From contig NZ_FZOG01000001.1 in assembly GCF_900188155.1 (NCBI RefSeq), positions 656,935 through 720,934 of the forward strand: DNA of 64,000 bases, in the 5' to 3' direction. The position numbers and the translations under genes were made by a program. The notes beneath the pieces were generated by a model. The model was not told where the DNA came from, did no database searches, and worked only from the letters and a program-made list of their open reading frames with translations. Each line of letters begins with the position of its first letter. Within the stretch, counting starts at the first letter, position 1. This DNA comes from Pseudomonas segetis (GTDB taxonomy: Bacteria > Pseudomonadota > Gammaproteobacteria > Pseudomonadales > Pseudomonadaceae). This document shows positions 1 through 9,424 of the stretch, one piece after another.

Positions 1-15
1 GCAATGAAGTGTTAA

Positions 16-714
16 TCAGGCAACATCCACCAAGACGATTTCAGTGTCTTCGGTCGCTGTTACATGCAGCACCTCAATGTCGCGAACGGCAACGCCATCG
101 CGGGTTTGGGCGGCAACACCGTTGACTTCGAACGCACCGGTTGAGGCCACCAGATAGGCTTTGCGCTTGGCACCAAGTACATACTCGGTGGTTTGCCCGG
201 CCTTCAGGGTCGCCGCTGCAACGCGTGCGTTGGCGCGGATAGGCAGCGCATCCTGGTCGTCGCTGTCACCGCTTGCCAAGGTTACGAAACTGCCAGCACG
301 GTCGCCTTTTGGAAAAGGTTTGGCGCCCCATGACGGTGGTGAATCAAACTGGTTCGGCGTGATCCAGATCTGGAAGATTTTGGTTGTGTCGTCTTCCAGG
401 TTGTATTCACTGTGGGCAATACCGGTTCCTGCGCTCATGACCTGTACATCACCCGCCTCGGTGCGGCCATGGTTGCCCAGGTTGTCCTTATGGGTAATCG
501 CGCCCTGGCGCACATAGGTGATGATTTCCATGTCGCGGTGCGGGTGCGGTGGAAAGCCCGAGTGCGGTGCGATTTCATCATCATTCCATACGCGCAGATC
601 GCCCCATGCCATGCGCTGCGGGTCATAGTACTCAGCGAAAGAAAAATGGTGGCGAGCATTCAACCAGCCGTGCTCGGCGCCGCCGAGTTCTGCAAAAGCG
701 CGAACTTCAATCAT
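16..714 (-). CDS. pirin family protein (YhhW-like)
   Basis: This 232-residue bicupin protein belongs to the pirin family, whose bacterial members include quercetin 2,3-dioxygenases such as YhhW. The metal ligands of the N-terminal cupin are visible: His57 and His59 in the HPHRDME motif, then His101 and Glu103 in GIAHSEYN. These sit at the same spacing as in YhhW. The C-terminal cupin (about residues 130-232) lacks such a set, as is normal for the family. The natural substrate cannot be read from the sequence. The gene stands alone and is transcribed away from the lipid kinase gene to its right. Confidence 0.93.
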   Translation of the reverse strand: MIEVRAFAELGGAEHGWLNARHHFSFAEYYDPQRMAWGDLRVWNDDEIAPHSGFPPHPHRDMEIITYVRQGAITHKDNLGNHGRTEAGDVQVMSAGTGIAHSEYNLEDDTTKIFQIWITPNQFDSPPSWGAKPFPKGDRAGSFVTLASGDSDDQDALPIRANARVAAATLKAGQTTEYVLGAKRKAYLVASTGAFEVNGVAAQTRDGVAVRDIEVLHVTATEDTEIVLVDVA

Positions 715-1008
715 TTCGAGATCCTCAGTGAGTGATACGCAACCGGTAAGCGGTAGGCGCTATCAAGTGGTCATGAGGTGATTTTCTATCAGTTTAATTG
801 TTGCTAATAGCGCTATTTGTGGATTTAATTTATCTAATTAATCGATATTTTTTGAGTCATGATTTAAGTCAGCACTGTGCTGTTGGTGCAGGCTATAGTC
901 CTCGGGTTGAAGAATATTTGGCCGCCAGGGACAAATGCCTGCTGTTGTGGTCTGTTAACTAGGTTTCCCCTCTATCTACCGAGCTTTAGGTTCTACAAGG
1001 AGCGGTCA
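715..1008. other. divergent intergenic region
   Basis: About 290 bases separate the pirin and lipid kinase genes, which are divergently transcribed. The middle part (about 780-870) is clearly AT-rich compared with its surroundings. A short imperfect dyad, CAGCACTGTGCTG, lies near 870-883. I see no gene and no confidently recognisable operator here. Promoters for both flanking genes probably lie in this stretch. Confidence 0.4.
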
Positions 1009-1905
1009 ATGAGTGAACGCAAAGCGCTGTTGATTTTGCATGGCAAGCAGGCAATGAACGAGGTGTTGCGCACTGCTGTCTACGCCAAGCGCGAGCAGGG
1101 CTGGGAGATTGCGGTGAGGGTGACCTGGGAAGCAGGTGATGCGCAACGCTTGGCCCGCGAAGCACTTGCCGAAGGCTACCCGACGCTGATCGCCGGTGGT
1201 GGCGATGGCACCCTGCGCGCGGTTGCAGAGGTGATTGCACTTTCTGACAGTGATGCCAGCCTGCTTTTACTGGGCCTGGGCACCGCCAACGACTTTGCCA
1301 CGGCCGCCAGTGTGCCGGTTGATCTGAGCGAGGCGCTTGATTTGCTCGACATCGAGCCTACTGCCATCGACCTGGGTGAAGTGAACGGGCAGTTGTTCCT
1401 GAACATGGCTACCGGCGGCTTTGGCACCAGCGTGACTACAAACACCCCGGAAGACTTGAAGAAGTTGCTCGGCGGTGCGGCCTATTTCCTCACCGGTTTG
1501 AGCCGCTTTGCGGAAGTCCACTCGGCGTTTGGTCGCTTCAAGGGGCCGGACTTCAGTTGGGAAGGCGAGTTTCTAGCGCTGGGCATTGGCAATGGCTCCC
1601 AAGCGGGTGGAGGCCATGTGTTGTGTCCGAAGGCGCGGATCGATGACGGTTTGCTCGATGTGTGCATAGTGCCTGCCGCGCCAGATGTGGTGGGTACCTT
1701 GGGGACTATGTTGTCAGGCTCGATGAATGGGGTCGAAAGCGTGTCCCAGATGACGCGTGTTGCCTGGCTTGAGGTAGAAGCGCCCGAGGGGCTTGACCTG
1801 AATCTTGATGGCGAGCCGATGAGCGCCACCAAACTGAGTTTCAAGGCCCGCGCCAAGGCGTTGCGTGTGCATTTGCCAGCCTATTCACCGTTATTGACGC
1901 ATTAA
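1009..1905 (+). CDS. yegS: YegS/BmrU-type lipid kinase
   Basis: The 298-residue protein is a diacylglycerol-kinase-type lipid kinase that phosphorylates lipid substrates with ATP. The nucleotide-binding motif GGGDGT is at residues 63-68, followed by LLGLGTANDFA, where YegS has its conserved GTxNDFA motif. The C-terminal lobe contains LNLDGEPM. I chose ATG 1009 because AAGGAG lies 7 bases upstream; a longer in-frame start at 877 would add 44 residues without family resemblance. YegS of Escherichia coli is about 299 residues, matching this start. It appears to be monocistronic. Confidence 0.92.
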   Translation: MSERKALLILHGKQAMNEVLRTAVYAKREQGWEIAVRVTWEAGDAQRLAREALAEGYPTLIAGGGDGTLRAVAEVIALSDSDASLLLLGLGTANDFATAASVPVDLSEALDLLDIEPTAIDLGEVNGQLFLNMATGGFGTSVTTNTPEDLKKLLGGAAYFLTGLSRFAEVHSAFGRFKGPDFSWEGEFLALGIGNGSQAGGGHVLCPKARIDDGLLDVCIVPAAPDVVGTLGTMLSGSMNGVESVSQMTRVAWLEVEAPEGLDLNLDGEPMSATKLSFKARAKALRVHLPAYSPLLTH

Positions 1906-2047
1906 AAACATGCCCTGCATCTGTAAATGTTGCAGTGCGGGGCGGCTGACCGCCTGATGAATTTTTCAGGGCGTGCTCCAGTTATGCAAAGGGCTGCCGA
2001 TACAGCTTTTGTAGTCGGTGTTGATGCCTACATAACAGGAGCTTGCA

Positions 2048-2974
2048 GTGGCCGGAATTCTCGATTCGGTGGATCAGCGTACGCAGTTGGTGGGTGAAAA
2101 TCGTCTGGAAATTCTGATGTTCCGATTGAACGGGCGTCAGCTGTTTGCGATCAACGTTTTCAAGGTGCAGGAAGTCCTGCACATGCCCAAGTTAACCTTG
2201 ATGCCCAACCGTCACCGCTGTGTCTGCGGGGTGGTCAACTTGCGTGGCAAAACCTTGCCAGTGATTGATCTGTCGCAAGCGATCGGCATGCGCCCGATTG
2301 TGCCAACCGAACAAAGCACCATCATAGTGACCGAGTACAACCGCTCAATCCAGGCGTTTCTGGTAGGAGGGGTCGAGCGCATCATTAACCTCAATTGGGA
2401 AGCTGTACTGCCGCCGCCCGGCGGAGCAGGACGCCAGCATTACTTGACGGCCATTACCAAGGTCGAGGAACAGCTGGTAGAAATCATCGATGTCGAGATG
2501 GTCTTGGCCGAAATCGTGCCCTACAGCGCCAAAATCTCAAGTGATCGCCTGAATGATCCGCTGCTGCACAAGGCGCGTGGGCGCGAGGTGCTGCTGGTCG
2601 ATGATTCCAGTGTTGCGCTGTCTCAGTTGCGTGAAACCCTCGGGCAGTTGGGGGTGAAGATGCATGTCGCCAGTGATGGGTTGAAGGCCCTGAACATGCT
2701 CAAGGCATGGGCCGACGCGGGCGAGGTGCTTACGGACAAGCTGCTGATGGTCTTTACCGATGCGGAAATGCCGGAAATGGACGGTTATCGGCTCACCACC
2801 GAAATCCGTCAGGACCCGCGCTTGGCCGGTTTGTATATCGTCTTGCACACTTCGCTGTCGGGCAGCTTTAACGATGCCATGGTCAAGAAGGTGGGCTGCG
2901 ATAATTTCTTGTCGAAATTCCAGCCCGACAAATTGGTTGATGTGGTGCGCCAACGTCTCGAGCAGGACGCCTGA
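2048..2974 (+). CDS. cheV: chemotaxis protein CheV (CheW + receiver)
   Basis: A 308-residue CheV coupling protein. Residues about 20-165 form a CheW-like domain (ALFAINVFKVQEV- and GVVNLRGKTLPVIDL-type segments) that links chemoreceptors to CheA. Residues about 178-305 form a response-regulator receiver domain with the acidic pair in LLVDDSS, phospho-acceptor Asp238 in FTDAEMPEMDG, and the conserved lysine in LSKFQPD. Translation starts at GTG 2048 behind AGGAGC. Receiver phosphorylation is thought to tune receptor coupling or act as a phosphate sink. No other chemotaxis gene is nearby, typical of orphan cheV genes in Pseudomonas. Confidence 0.93.
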   Translation: MAGILDSVDQRTQLVGENRLEILMFRLNGRQLFAINVFKVQEVLHMPKLTLMPNRHRCVCGVVNLRGKTLPVIDLSQAIGMRPIVPTEQSTIIVTEYNRSIQAFLVGGVERIINLNWEAVLPPPGGAGRQHYLTAITKVEEQLVEIIDVEMVLAEIVPYSAKISSDRLNDPLLHKARGREVLLVDDSSVALSQLRETLGQLGVKMHVASDGLKALNMLKAWADAGEVLTDKLLMVFTDAEMPEMDGYRLTTEIRQDPRLAGLYIVLHTSLSGSFNDAMVKKVGCDNFLSKFQPDKLVDVVRQRLEQDA

Positions 2975-2998
2975 AGCCTTGAACAACCTCGCGGCTAT

Positions 2999-3475
2999 TC
3001 AAGGCCGCTTGGCTGTTGCAAGTGCCTTGCGGATAGTTTCAATCCGCTGGCGATTTACCCCCATGTCGGAGTAACCCAGGCGTGAGGCTGAGCGCACCTC
3101 GACTTGATGCATGCCAACCAGGAATTCGACATCATCGACAAAGCGCAGCACTGCACTGGTGAACTCGAACCGCAGGTAATTGCCTTCGGCTTTGATCAGG
3201 GTCGCCCGGGGCTGCTCGGCAATAACTTGCAATAGCAGGGCCTGTGTTTCAGCGGGGTCGCCATTGAGCGCCAAGGGCGCAATCCCATGTTCGCTGTCGG
3301 TTGCCTGACTGTTTACGCAGTTTGGCGAGCTTGGGCAGGGCTCGAAGCGTCCGGCATGGACGCCGAGGCTGGCCGGCGGGCTGGCGCTGCAAGCGCTGAG
3401 TGCCAGGCCCATCATCAGGGGCAGAATCCCGCGCCTGACCAGGCAATTATTGTTTGCGGCACGCCATAGGTCCAT
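2999..3475 (-). CDS. DUF1499 family lipoprotein
   Basis: A DUF1499 protein of 158 residues from ATG 3475. The N-terminus reads as a lipoprotein signal: MDLWRAANNNCLVRRG, a hydrophobic run, then a lipobox ending LSAC. The mature part carries the family signature CPSSPNCVNSQA and a C-terminal region including LGYSDMGVNRQRIE. The function of DUF1499 is unknown. An upstream ATG at 3541 has a GAGAG sequence before it, but it would put 51 residues ahead of the lipobox and overlap the start of the divergent MOSC gene. I therefore prefer 3475, with moderate certainty. Confidence 0.8.
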   Translation of the reverse strand: MDLWRAANNNCLVRRGILPLMMGLALSACSASPPASLGVHAGRFEPCPSSPNCVNSQATDSEHGIAPLALNGDPAETQALLLQVIAEQPRATLIKAEGNYLRFEFTSAVLRFVDDVEFLVGMHQVEVRSASRLGYSDMGVNRQRIETIRKALATAKRP

Positions 3476-3539
3476 TGGAGGCTTGTGAGCATTGGCGCAT
3501 GCTCGTATAACAAGGTTTTGAGTTTTGGAGTGCTGGCTC

Positions 3540-4346
3540 ATGTTGCATCTCTCTGGTCTTTATCGTTATCCGCTTAAGTCTGGCGCTGCCGAACCGCTGC
3601 AAGGCACTCAGTTGGATTCGCTGGGTGTGCAAGGTGATCGTCGTTGGATGGTAGTCGATGCGCAGAGCGGACGCTTCATTACCCAGCGCCTTCTGAGCAC
3701 AATGAATAGGATCACAGCACGCTGGCAAAATGCCGAGCAATTGCTTTTGAGCGCGCCAGGTATGCCCGATCTACCAGTTGCGGTACCGCAGGGCGATGGT
3801 GATTTGCGCGGTGTGCACATCTGGCGTGACAGTTTGCGGGTGCCGGATGCTGGCGATGCCGCCGCCCAGTGGTTGAGCCAGTTTTTGCAACGCGATTGCC
3901 GGCTGGTGTACGTCGCGCCAGAGCGGGCCAGGCAGATCGATCCGGTGTACGCCGAGATCGGCCAGAAAGTGGCATTCCCCGACGGTTTTCCTTTGCTGCT
4001 GATTGGCCAGGCCTCGCTTGAGGATTTGTCCCGGCGGGTGGGGCGTGACCTGGAAATGCTGCGCTTTCGTCCCAATCTGGTGGTTCAGGGCAGTGAGCCC
4101 TATGGGGAAGACAGTTGGAAGCGCATTGCCATTGGCGGTATCGAGTTCAAGGTTGCCAAGGGCTGCTCGCGTTGCATCATGACCACCCTTGATCCGGTTA
4201 CGGGCGAGCGCAGTGCTGACCGCGAGCCACTGACCACCTTGAAAACCTATCGGCAGATAGAAGGGGATGTGTTCTTTGGGCAAAACCTGATTGCCTTGTC
4301 CTCGGGGCAGTTGGAGCTTGGAATGCCGGTTGAAGTGCTCGAATAA
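3540..4346 (+). CDS. MOSC domain protein (YcbX/mARC-like)
   Basis: The 268-residue protein has an N-terminal MOSC-associated beta-barrel (about 1-120, starting MLHLSGLYRYPLKS) and a C-terminal MOSC domain. Cys209 and Cys212 lie in the motif GCSRCIMTT; the first is the likely molybdenum-ligating cysteine of mARC/YcbX-type enzymes, which reduce N-hydroxylated bases. Unlike YcbX it has no C-terminal 2Fe-2S ferredoxin domain, so an external electron donor would be needed. ATG 3540 is preferred over the upstream in-frame ATG at 3525 because it gives the conserved N-terminus. A strong hairpin terminator follows. Confidence 0.88.
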   Translation: MLHLSGLYRYPLKSGAAEPLQGTQLDSLGVQGDRRWMVVDAQSGRFITQRLLSTMNRITARWQNAEQLLLSAPGMPDLPVAVPQGDGDLRGVHIWRDSLRVPDAGDAAAQWLSQFLQRDCRLVYVAPERARQIDPVYAEIGQKVAFPDGFPLLLIGQASLEDLSRRVGRDLEMLRFRPNLVVQGSEPYGEDSWKRIAIGGIEFKVAKGCSRCIMTTLDPVTGERSADREPLTTLKTYRQIEGDVFFGQNLIALSSGQLELGMPVEVLE

Positions 4347-4362
4347 CCACTGGCGCAGGCTG

Positions 4363-4400
4363 CAATAACAAAAGGGGCCACAAGGCCCCTTTTGTTATTG
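4363..4400. terminator. bidirectional hairpin terminator
   Basis: A perfect 17-bp stem (4363-4379 pairing with 4384-4400) with a 4-base ACAA loop lies between two convergent genes. The stem is GC-rich at its tip and AT-rich at its base, so either transcript ends in a U-rich tract. It probably terminates both the MOSC gene (rightward) and slt (leftward). Confidence 0.9.
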
Positions 4401-4409
4401 GCTCAATGC

Positions 4410-6338
4410 TTACTGATCATCAAAGTAACGCTCATGCCAGGCGATCAGCGGCTGTGGAGCGTTAAGCTTTTCGCCATAGATGACGGCATACGACAGCACG
4501 TTCTGCACGTATTGACGGGTTTCGTCGTAGGGGATGTTTTCAACCCAGACATCGTAAGGCAGGTGGTCGGCGCCGCGCAGCCACTGACGGACACGACCCG
4601 GCCCCGCGTTATAGGCCGCAGTCGCCAGCACCCTATTGCCGTTGAATTGTGCGTAGATCTGGCTCAGGTAAGCCGCGCCAAGTTGAATGTTGACCGAGGG
4701 AATCAGCACGTTGTTGGGGTTGCTCAGCGGAATATCGTAACGGCGTGCGGTTTCCTTGGCCGTGGCGGGCATCAGCTGCATCAGGCCCATGGCCCCGGCA
4801 GGGGATTTTGCATCGGCCATAAAGGCGCTTTCCTGGCGGGTGATCGCAAACACCCAGCTGGAGTGAAGGCCGCGTTTCTTGGCCTCGTTGTTCAGCGATG
4901 AGCGATGGGTGATGGGAAAGCGTACATCAAGATCATCCCAGTATTTGGCCAGGCTGATGGTGCGAATCGCCGGGAAGTACCATTTCAGCTCATAACCCAG
5001 GCGTGCTTGAGCCACCAGCTCGTCGCGGTTGAACTGGCGACTCACGTGATACCACTCACGACGGCCATCGACAATCTGGCCGCGGTCGTGGAATTCCAGG
5101 GCACGTTGTATGCCTGGTGTATTGCGCACTTTCTTGACCACCTTAGGGTCCAGGGCCAGTGGCTTGTTATTAAACTTGTAGGGCACCTTGACCTGATCGG
5201 CGGCCATGAAACCGTAGAAGTCGCGCTCACTGGCCAGGCTGCGATAAAGCTTTGCCGGTTGCGCGCTGTCGGGCTTGGCCAGCTGCAAGCTACGCGCAGC
5301 CCAGTAGCGCCAGCGGCTGGTATGGGCCAGTTCGGTTGGCATTTGCTGGGTCAGTTTGTAGGTTTCTTCCCAGCGGCCCAGGCGCATCAACAACCGAGCG
5401 CGCCATTCGCTGACGGTGTCGTTTTGCAGCTTGGGGTCGTACTTGGCCATGACGGCAAGTGCGCGGGGGTCAAAGTTCTTGGCCAGGGATAAACCCACTT
5501 CACGGGCGATTGAGAGCTTCTCGGCATCAGAGAAATGCATGCGTTCGGCATAGCTATCGAGCAGGCTCAGGGTTTTTTCCGGGTCCTGGCGTGCCAGGCG
5601 GCGCAAACCCAGGCCGACAATGTCGGACATTGGCTCATCGACCGGGGTAAAGCGTGCAGGGTTGCTTAGCAGTTGTGGCTTTTGCGCAACTTCAATCAGC
5701 AACTTGCCTTCTTCGCTGAGCGTCGGTGAGTTTTTCGTCAGGTAGCTGGCCAGGCCATAGTTGCGCACCTCGGCCGCCAGCTTGGCACGTTGCCAGCGCT
5801 TGCTCTCGGTCAACTGGCCTGCCGCTGCCCATTCGTCGAACAGGCGATCACAAGCCTCTGGCTGGGACTTGCCCACCAGCCAGAGTTTTTCCGCCGCGGC
5901 GTAACCTTCAGCAACCTTGCCATGGCTCATCAGGTAGCGGCCATTGAGGCAGTCGAGTTCGGTGAAATTCAGCCCGGGGTCGTAATATTTTGCAAAGGTC
6001 GACCAGTCGCCACGCTCCGCCAACCAGCGCAACCAGCGTAGTTTCATCCAGTTGGCCTGGGGCAGGTCACCGTGATCAGCCAGGAAACGTTCGATTTCTG
6101 CATTGCTGGCGGATTTCAGCCGTGCAGTCAGTTCGGTGTAGGCCAGGTAAGGCTCAAGGGGGTAATCGCTCAAGGCGCTGGCATAGCGCCGGTACGGGCC
6201 GCTGTCGCCCTTATCAAGGGCGCGCTTGGCTTCATCGTAGTATTGGCGTTGCTGGCTCAGGCTTGCGGCCTGCGCAGTGGACAGCGCTGTGGCCGAGATA
6301 ATCAAGCAAGAAAATAGTTTTAGAAATCGGCGGGACAT
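4410..6338 (-). CDS. slt: soluble lytic murein transglycosylase
   Basis: A 642-residue periplasmic transglycosylase that cleaves MurNAc-GlcNAc bonds of peptidoglycan, leaving 1,6-anhydro ends. A signal peptide (MSRRFLKLFSCLIISATALSTAQA) opens the protein. The middle is the long alpha-helical U/L superhelix of Slt70. The C-terminal SLT domain carries catalytic Glu503 in TRQESAF, then GLMQLMPATA and AYNAGPGR. I chose ATG 6338 because it starts the signal peptide and gives nearly the E. coli Slt length (645); the reading frame remains open upstream to 6470. Its product links to the NagZ recycling pathway encoded further along the window. Confidence 0.95.
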   Translation of the reverse strand: MSRRFLKLFSCLIISATALSTAQAASLSQQRQYYDEAKRALDKGDSGPYRRYASALSDYPLEPYLAYTELTARLKSASNAEIERFLADHGDLPQANWMKLRWLRWLAERGDWSTFAKYYDPGLNFTELDCLNGRYLMSHGKVAEGYAAAEKLWLVGKSQPEACDRLFDEWAAAGQLTESKRWQRAKLAAEVRNYGLASYLTKNSPTLSEEGKLLIEVAQKPQLLSNPARFTPVDEPMSDIVGLGLRRLARQDPEKTLSLLDSYAERMHFSDAEKLSIAREVGLSLAKNFDPRALAVMAKYDPKLQNDTVSEWRARLLMRLGRWEETYKLTQQMPTELAHTSRWRYWAARSLQLAKPDSAQPAKLYRSLASERDFYGFMAADQVKVPYKFNNKPLALDPKVVKKVRNTPGIQRALEFHDRGQIVDGRREWYHVSRQFNRDELVAQARLGYELKWYFPAIRTISLAKYWDDLDVRFPITHRSSLNNEAKKRGLHSSWVFAITRQESAFMADAKSPAGAMGLMQLMPATAKETARRYDIPLSNPNNVLIPSVNIQLGAAYLSQIYAQFNGNRVLATAAYNAGPGRVRQWLRGADHLPYDVWVENIPYDETRQYVQNVLSYAVIYGEKLNAPQPLIAWHERYFDDQ

Positions 6339-6654
6339 GACACTTCCGGGTGTGGGGGTCAATTGAGCACCGTACAGCTTGGTGCTTGATTGCTCTAGCT
6401 TAGCTGTTTGCCAGGGGTGGGCGAAAGTCGGTTGGCCCCTTGCAGCGCTAATAATGAAAAATGCCCGCAATAAGCAGGCTCAACTCGGTTAGAATGCGCG
6501 CCCAGTTTTTTATCGGAGCTTTGAGGCTCCGTTAATCAAATTTCGCGATGCGAACACTGTATTCAAAGGCGTTGCCTGCAGTTGCCACCTGACTTGCGGC
6601 TTTTCTGCGAATAACAGTGCTAGCGCATTCGTTGCATAAATGTTGAGGCGTACC

Positions 6655-8577
6655 ATGACCCTGCTTAAGTTCACCGATGTTTCCCTGGCGTACGGCGCCA
6701 TGCCGCTGCTGGACAAGGTGTCTTGGCAGATTGCCAGAGGCGAGCGGGTTTGCATCATCGGCCGTAATGGCACGGGCAAATCAAGCATGCTCAAGCTGGT
6801 CAAGGGCGACCAAAAGCCCGATGACGGTGCTGTGTGGCGCGCACCCGGACTTAAAATTGGCGAGTTGCCGCAAGAGTTGCCCCGTGCCGACGGTCGTACC
6901 GTATTTGATGTGGTGGCCGAAGGTCTGGATGGCGTCGGCGCCTTGCTCGCCGAGTATCACCACCTGAGCCAGAACATCCACAGTGATGCTGACTTGGATA
7001 AGTTGATGCATGTGCAGCAAGACCTTGAAGCACGTGATGGCTGGCGCTTGCAGCAATTGGTCGACAGCACCCTGAGTCGCTTGCAGTTGCCGGCGGACAA
7101 GACCCTGGCCGAGCTTTCCGGTGGCTGGCGTCGCCGTGTGCTGTTGGCCCAGGCATTGGTTTCCGAGCCCGACCTGTTGCTGCTCGATGAGCCAACCAAC
7201 CACCTGGATATCGGTGCGATTGCCTGGTTGGAAGAGGCGCTGGTTGGTTTTCAGGGAGCGGTGCTGTTTATTACCCACGACCGTTCATTCCTGCAGAACC
7301 TGGCCACACGCATTCTCGAACTGGACCGTGGCGGCCTGATCGACTGGAACGGCGACTATGCAAGCTTCCTGGTGCATAAAGAGGCTGTGCTGGCGGCTGA
7401 AGAAACGGCCAATGCCCTGTTCGACAAACGTCTGGCGCAAGAGGAAGTGTGGATCCGGCAAGGGATCAAGGCGCGCCGCACCCGTAACGAAGGTCGCGTG
7501 CGAGCGCTCAAGGCGCTGCGTGTCGAGCGCAGTGAGCGCCGTGAGCGTACCGGCAAGGCCAATATCCAGCTGGAAACTGCCGAGAAATCCGGCAAGCAGG
7601 TAATGGTTCTCGAAAATGTCAGCTTCGCCCATCCGGACGGCCCGATGCTGGTCAGGGATTTCTCCATGGTGCTGCAGCGTGGCGACCGCATTGGTTTGCT
7701 GGGAGCCAACGGCACGGGTAAAACCACCTTGCTCAAGCTGATGCTCGGCGGTTTGCAGCCAACCAGTGGTTCGGTCGTGGAAGGCACGCGTATTGACGTG
7801 GCTTACTTTGACCAGTTGCGTCACCAGCTGGATCTGGAAAAAACCGTTATCGACAACGTCGCCGAAGGTCGCGACTTTATCGAGATCGATGGCCAGAACC
7901 GTCACGTCCTCAGCTATCTGGGTGACTTCCTGTTCAGCCCACAACGTGCGCGTACGCCGGTCAAGGCATTGTCCGGTGGTGAGCGTGCGCGCCTGTTGCT
8001 GGCCAAGTTGTTCAGCAAGCCAGCCAACCTGCTGGTGCTGGACGAACCGACCAACGACCTCGACGTTGAAACCCTTGAATTGCTCGAAGAGGTTTTGCTG
8101 ACATTCCCGGGAACCGTGCTGATGGTCAGCCACGACCGGGCATTCCTCGACAACGTAGTGACCAGCACCCTGGTATTTGAAGGCGAGGGTCGCGTGCGTG
8201 AGTATGTCGGTGGCTACCAGGACTGGATTCGCCAAGGCGGCTCGGCGCGCTTGCTGGGTGTTGGCGAAAGTAAAGCGGGTAAGCCCGAACTGGCTTCGGC
8301 AGTGGTCGCGGCGCCTGAGCCAGTAGCTTCGCCTGTACCGGAGCAGAGCGCTCCAGCCAAGAAAAAACTCAGCTACAAACTTCAGCGCGAGCTTGAAGCG
8401 TTGCCGGCACAGATTGATGCTGTCGAGCAAAAGATGGCTGCGATCCAGGCGCAAATCTCTGACCCAGCCTTCTATCAGCAGCCTGCAGAGACAACAGCCG
8501 AGGTCTTGGCGAAATTGCCGGCGCTGCAAGAAGAACTGGATCACTTACTGGAACGTTGGGCAGAGCTGGAAGGCTAA
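6655..8577 (+). CDS. uup: ABC-F ATPase (Uup-type)
   Basis: A 640-residue ABC-F protein with two ATPase cassettes and no membrane segments. Cassette 1 has Walker A GRNGTGKSS, signature LSGGWRRRV and Walker B LLLLDEPTNHLD. Cassette 2 has GANGTGKTT, LSGGERARLLL and LLVLDEPTNDLD. The linker is charged, and the C-terminus (about 560-640) is a Lys/Glu-rich coiled coil as in Uup, which binds DNA or ribosomes. I start at ATG 6655; an in-frame ATG at 6640 adds five residues. The adjacent divergent slt matches the PA3020-PA3019 arrangement of P. aeruginosa. Confidence 0.9.
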   Translation: MTLLKFTDVSLAYGAMPLLDKVSWQIARGERVCIIGRNGTGKSSMLKLVKGDQKPDDGAVWRAPGLKIGELPQELPRADGRTVFDVVAEGLDGVGALLAEYHHLSQNIHSDADLDKLMHVQQDLEARDGWRLQQLVDSTLSRLQLPADKTLAELSGGWRRRVLLAQALVSEPDLLLLDEPTNHLDIGAIAWLEEALVGFQGAVLFITHDRSFLQNLATRILELDRGGLIDWNGDYASFLVHKEAVLAAEETANALFDKRLAQEEVWIRQGIKARRTRNEGRVRALKALRVERSERRERTGKANIQLETAEKSGKQVMVLENVSFAHPDGPMLVRDFSMVLQRGDRIGLLGANGTGKTTLLKLMLGGLQPTSGSVVEGTRIDVAYFDQLRHQLDLEKTVIDNVAEGRDFIEIDGQNRHVLSYLGDFLFSPQRARTPVKALSGGERARLLLAKLFSKPANLLVLDEPTNDLDVETLELLEEVLLTFPGTVLMVSHDRAFLDNVVTSTLVFEGEGRVREYVGGYQDWIRQGGSARLLGVGESKAGKPELASAVVAAPEPVASPVPEQSAPAKKKLSYKLQRELEALPAQIDAVEQKMAAIQAQISDPAFYQQPAETTAEVLAKLPALQEELDHLLERWAELEG

Positions 8578-8686
8578 TTCTCCGATAGTCTGGGCTGTCT
8601 TGAATATAAGGTCCCAGTCCTCGCCCTAGAGGGCTGGGCATGTATGCAGTCGTTGACTGCAATGCCTACGCCTGCTGGAGAATTTA

Positions 8687-9373
8687 ATGTCTATCGAGTA
8701 CCGCATTACTCTCGACGACAGTCATCAGTTTAGTTATCGCATCGAGCTGGAACGCCAATACGATCCAGTTGAAGCAAGCAGCGCCCCGGCATGGACTCGC
8801 CTTGGCAACCAGCAATGCAGCAACTGCCCTTTGAGCAAAGATAGTTTCAGTCACTGCCCGGCAGCGGTCGATCTGCACCGCGTGGTTGAAGATTTTCAAG
8901 GGTTACCGGCCTTCACCAAGGCCATGGTCTGGGTGCGCACACCTGAGCGTGAATACACCAAGCACGCCGGGCTTGAAGAAGGCCTTCGGGCGTTGCTCGG
9001 GGTGATAATGGCAACCAGTGCCTGCCCGGTACTGGGTAAGCTGAAGCCAATGGCGCAGAATCACTTGCCCTTTGCCAGTAACCAGGAGTTTATCCTGCGG
9101 GCATTTTCGCTCTACTTGTCTCGCCAGTACTTCAATTCGCGAGAAGGGCGCCATGCTGATTGGGAGCTGAAGGGGTTGGTGCGCATGTTCCAGCAATTGC
9201 AACTGGTCAACCAGGCCTTTTGGCAGCGTATTCACGACACCTGCAAGGGAGACTCCAACTTGAAGGCGTTCCTGACCTTCTTTTCGATGTCTTCGAGCAT
9301 GACCTATTCGCTGGAGACGCAATTGCAGAAAATCCGGCCAATGGTGATGAGTGCGGGTGAGAGTCCAGAATAA
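8687..9373 (+). CDS. conserved protein of unknown function (PA3018-like)
   Basis: A 228-residue soluble protein that I know only as a Pseudomonas/gammaproteobacterial conserved hypothetical (position of PA3018, possibly the family named DUF6901). It has a cysteine cluster (Cys44, Cys47, Cys57) in NQQCSNCPLS...HCPAA, which suggests metal or iron-sulfur binding. The rest is mostly helical with no signal peptide or membrane segment. It lies about 110 bases after uup in the same direction and could be co-transcribed with it. I cannot assign a function. Confidence 0.8.
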   Translation: MSIEYRITLDDSHQFSYRIELERQYDPVEASSAPAWTRLGNQQCSNCPLSKDSFSHCPAAVDLHRVVEDFQGLPAFTKAMVWVRTPEREYTKHAGLEEGLRALLGVIMATSACPVLGKLKPMAQNHLPFASNQEFILRAFSLYLSRQYFNSREGRHADWELKGLVRMFQQLQLVNQAFWQRIHDTCKGDSNLKAFLTFFSMSSSMTYSLETQLQKIRPMVMSAGESPE

Positions 9374-9381
9374 AACTACCC

Positions 9382-9407
9382 GGGCCTGCCAGCCAAGCGG
9401 CAGGCCC
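9382..9407. terminator. hairpin between convergent genes
   Basis: A 9-bp perfect stem, GGGCCTGCC (9382-9390) with GGCAGGCCC (9399-9407), and an 8-base loop sit between the PA3018-like gene and the stress-protein gene. The left flank gives U-rich RNA only in the leftward direction, so termination there is more likely. Confidence 0.6.
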
Positions 9408-9424
9408 AGGCGGTGCTTCGCGTA

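Noticed and set aside
7285..8544. 419-codon minus-strand frame across uup
   Set aside because: It lies wholly antisense to a clear ABC-F gene and has a composition expected of a shadow frame (many Gln and His).
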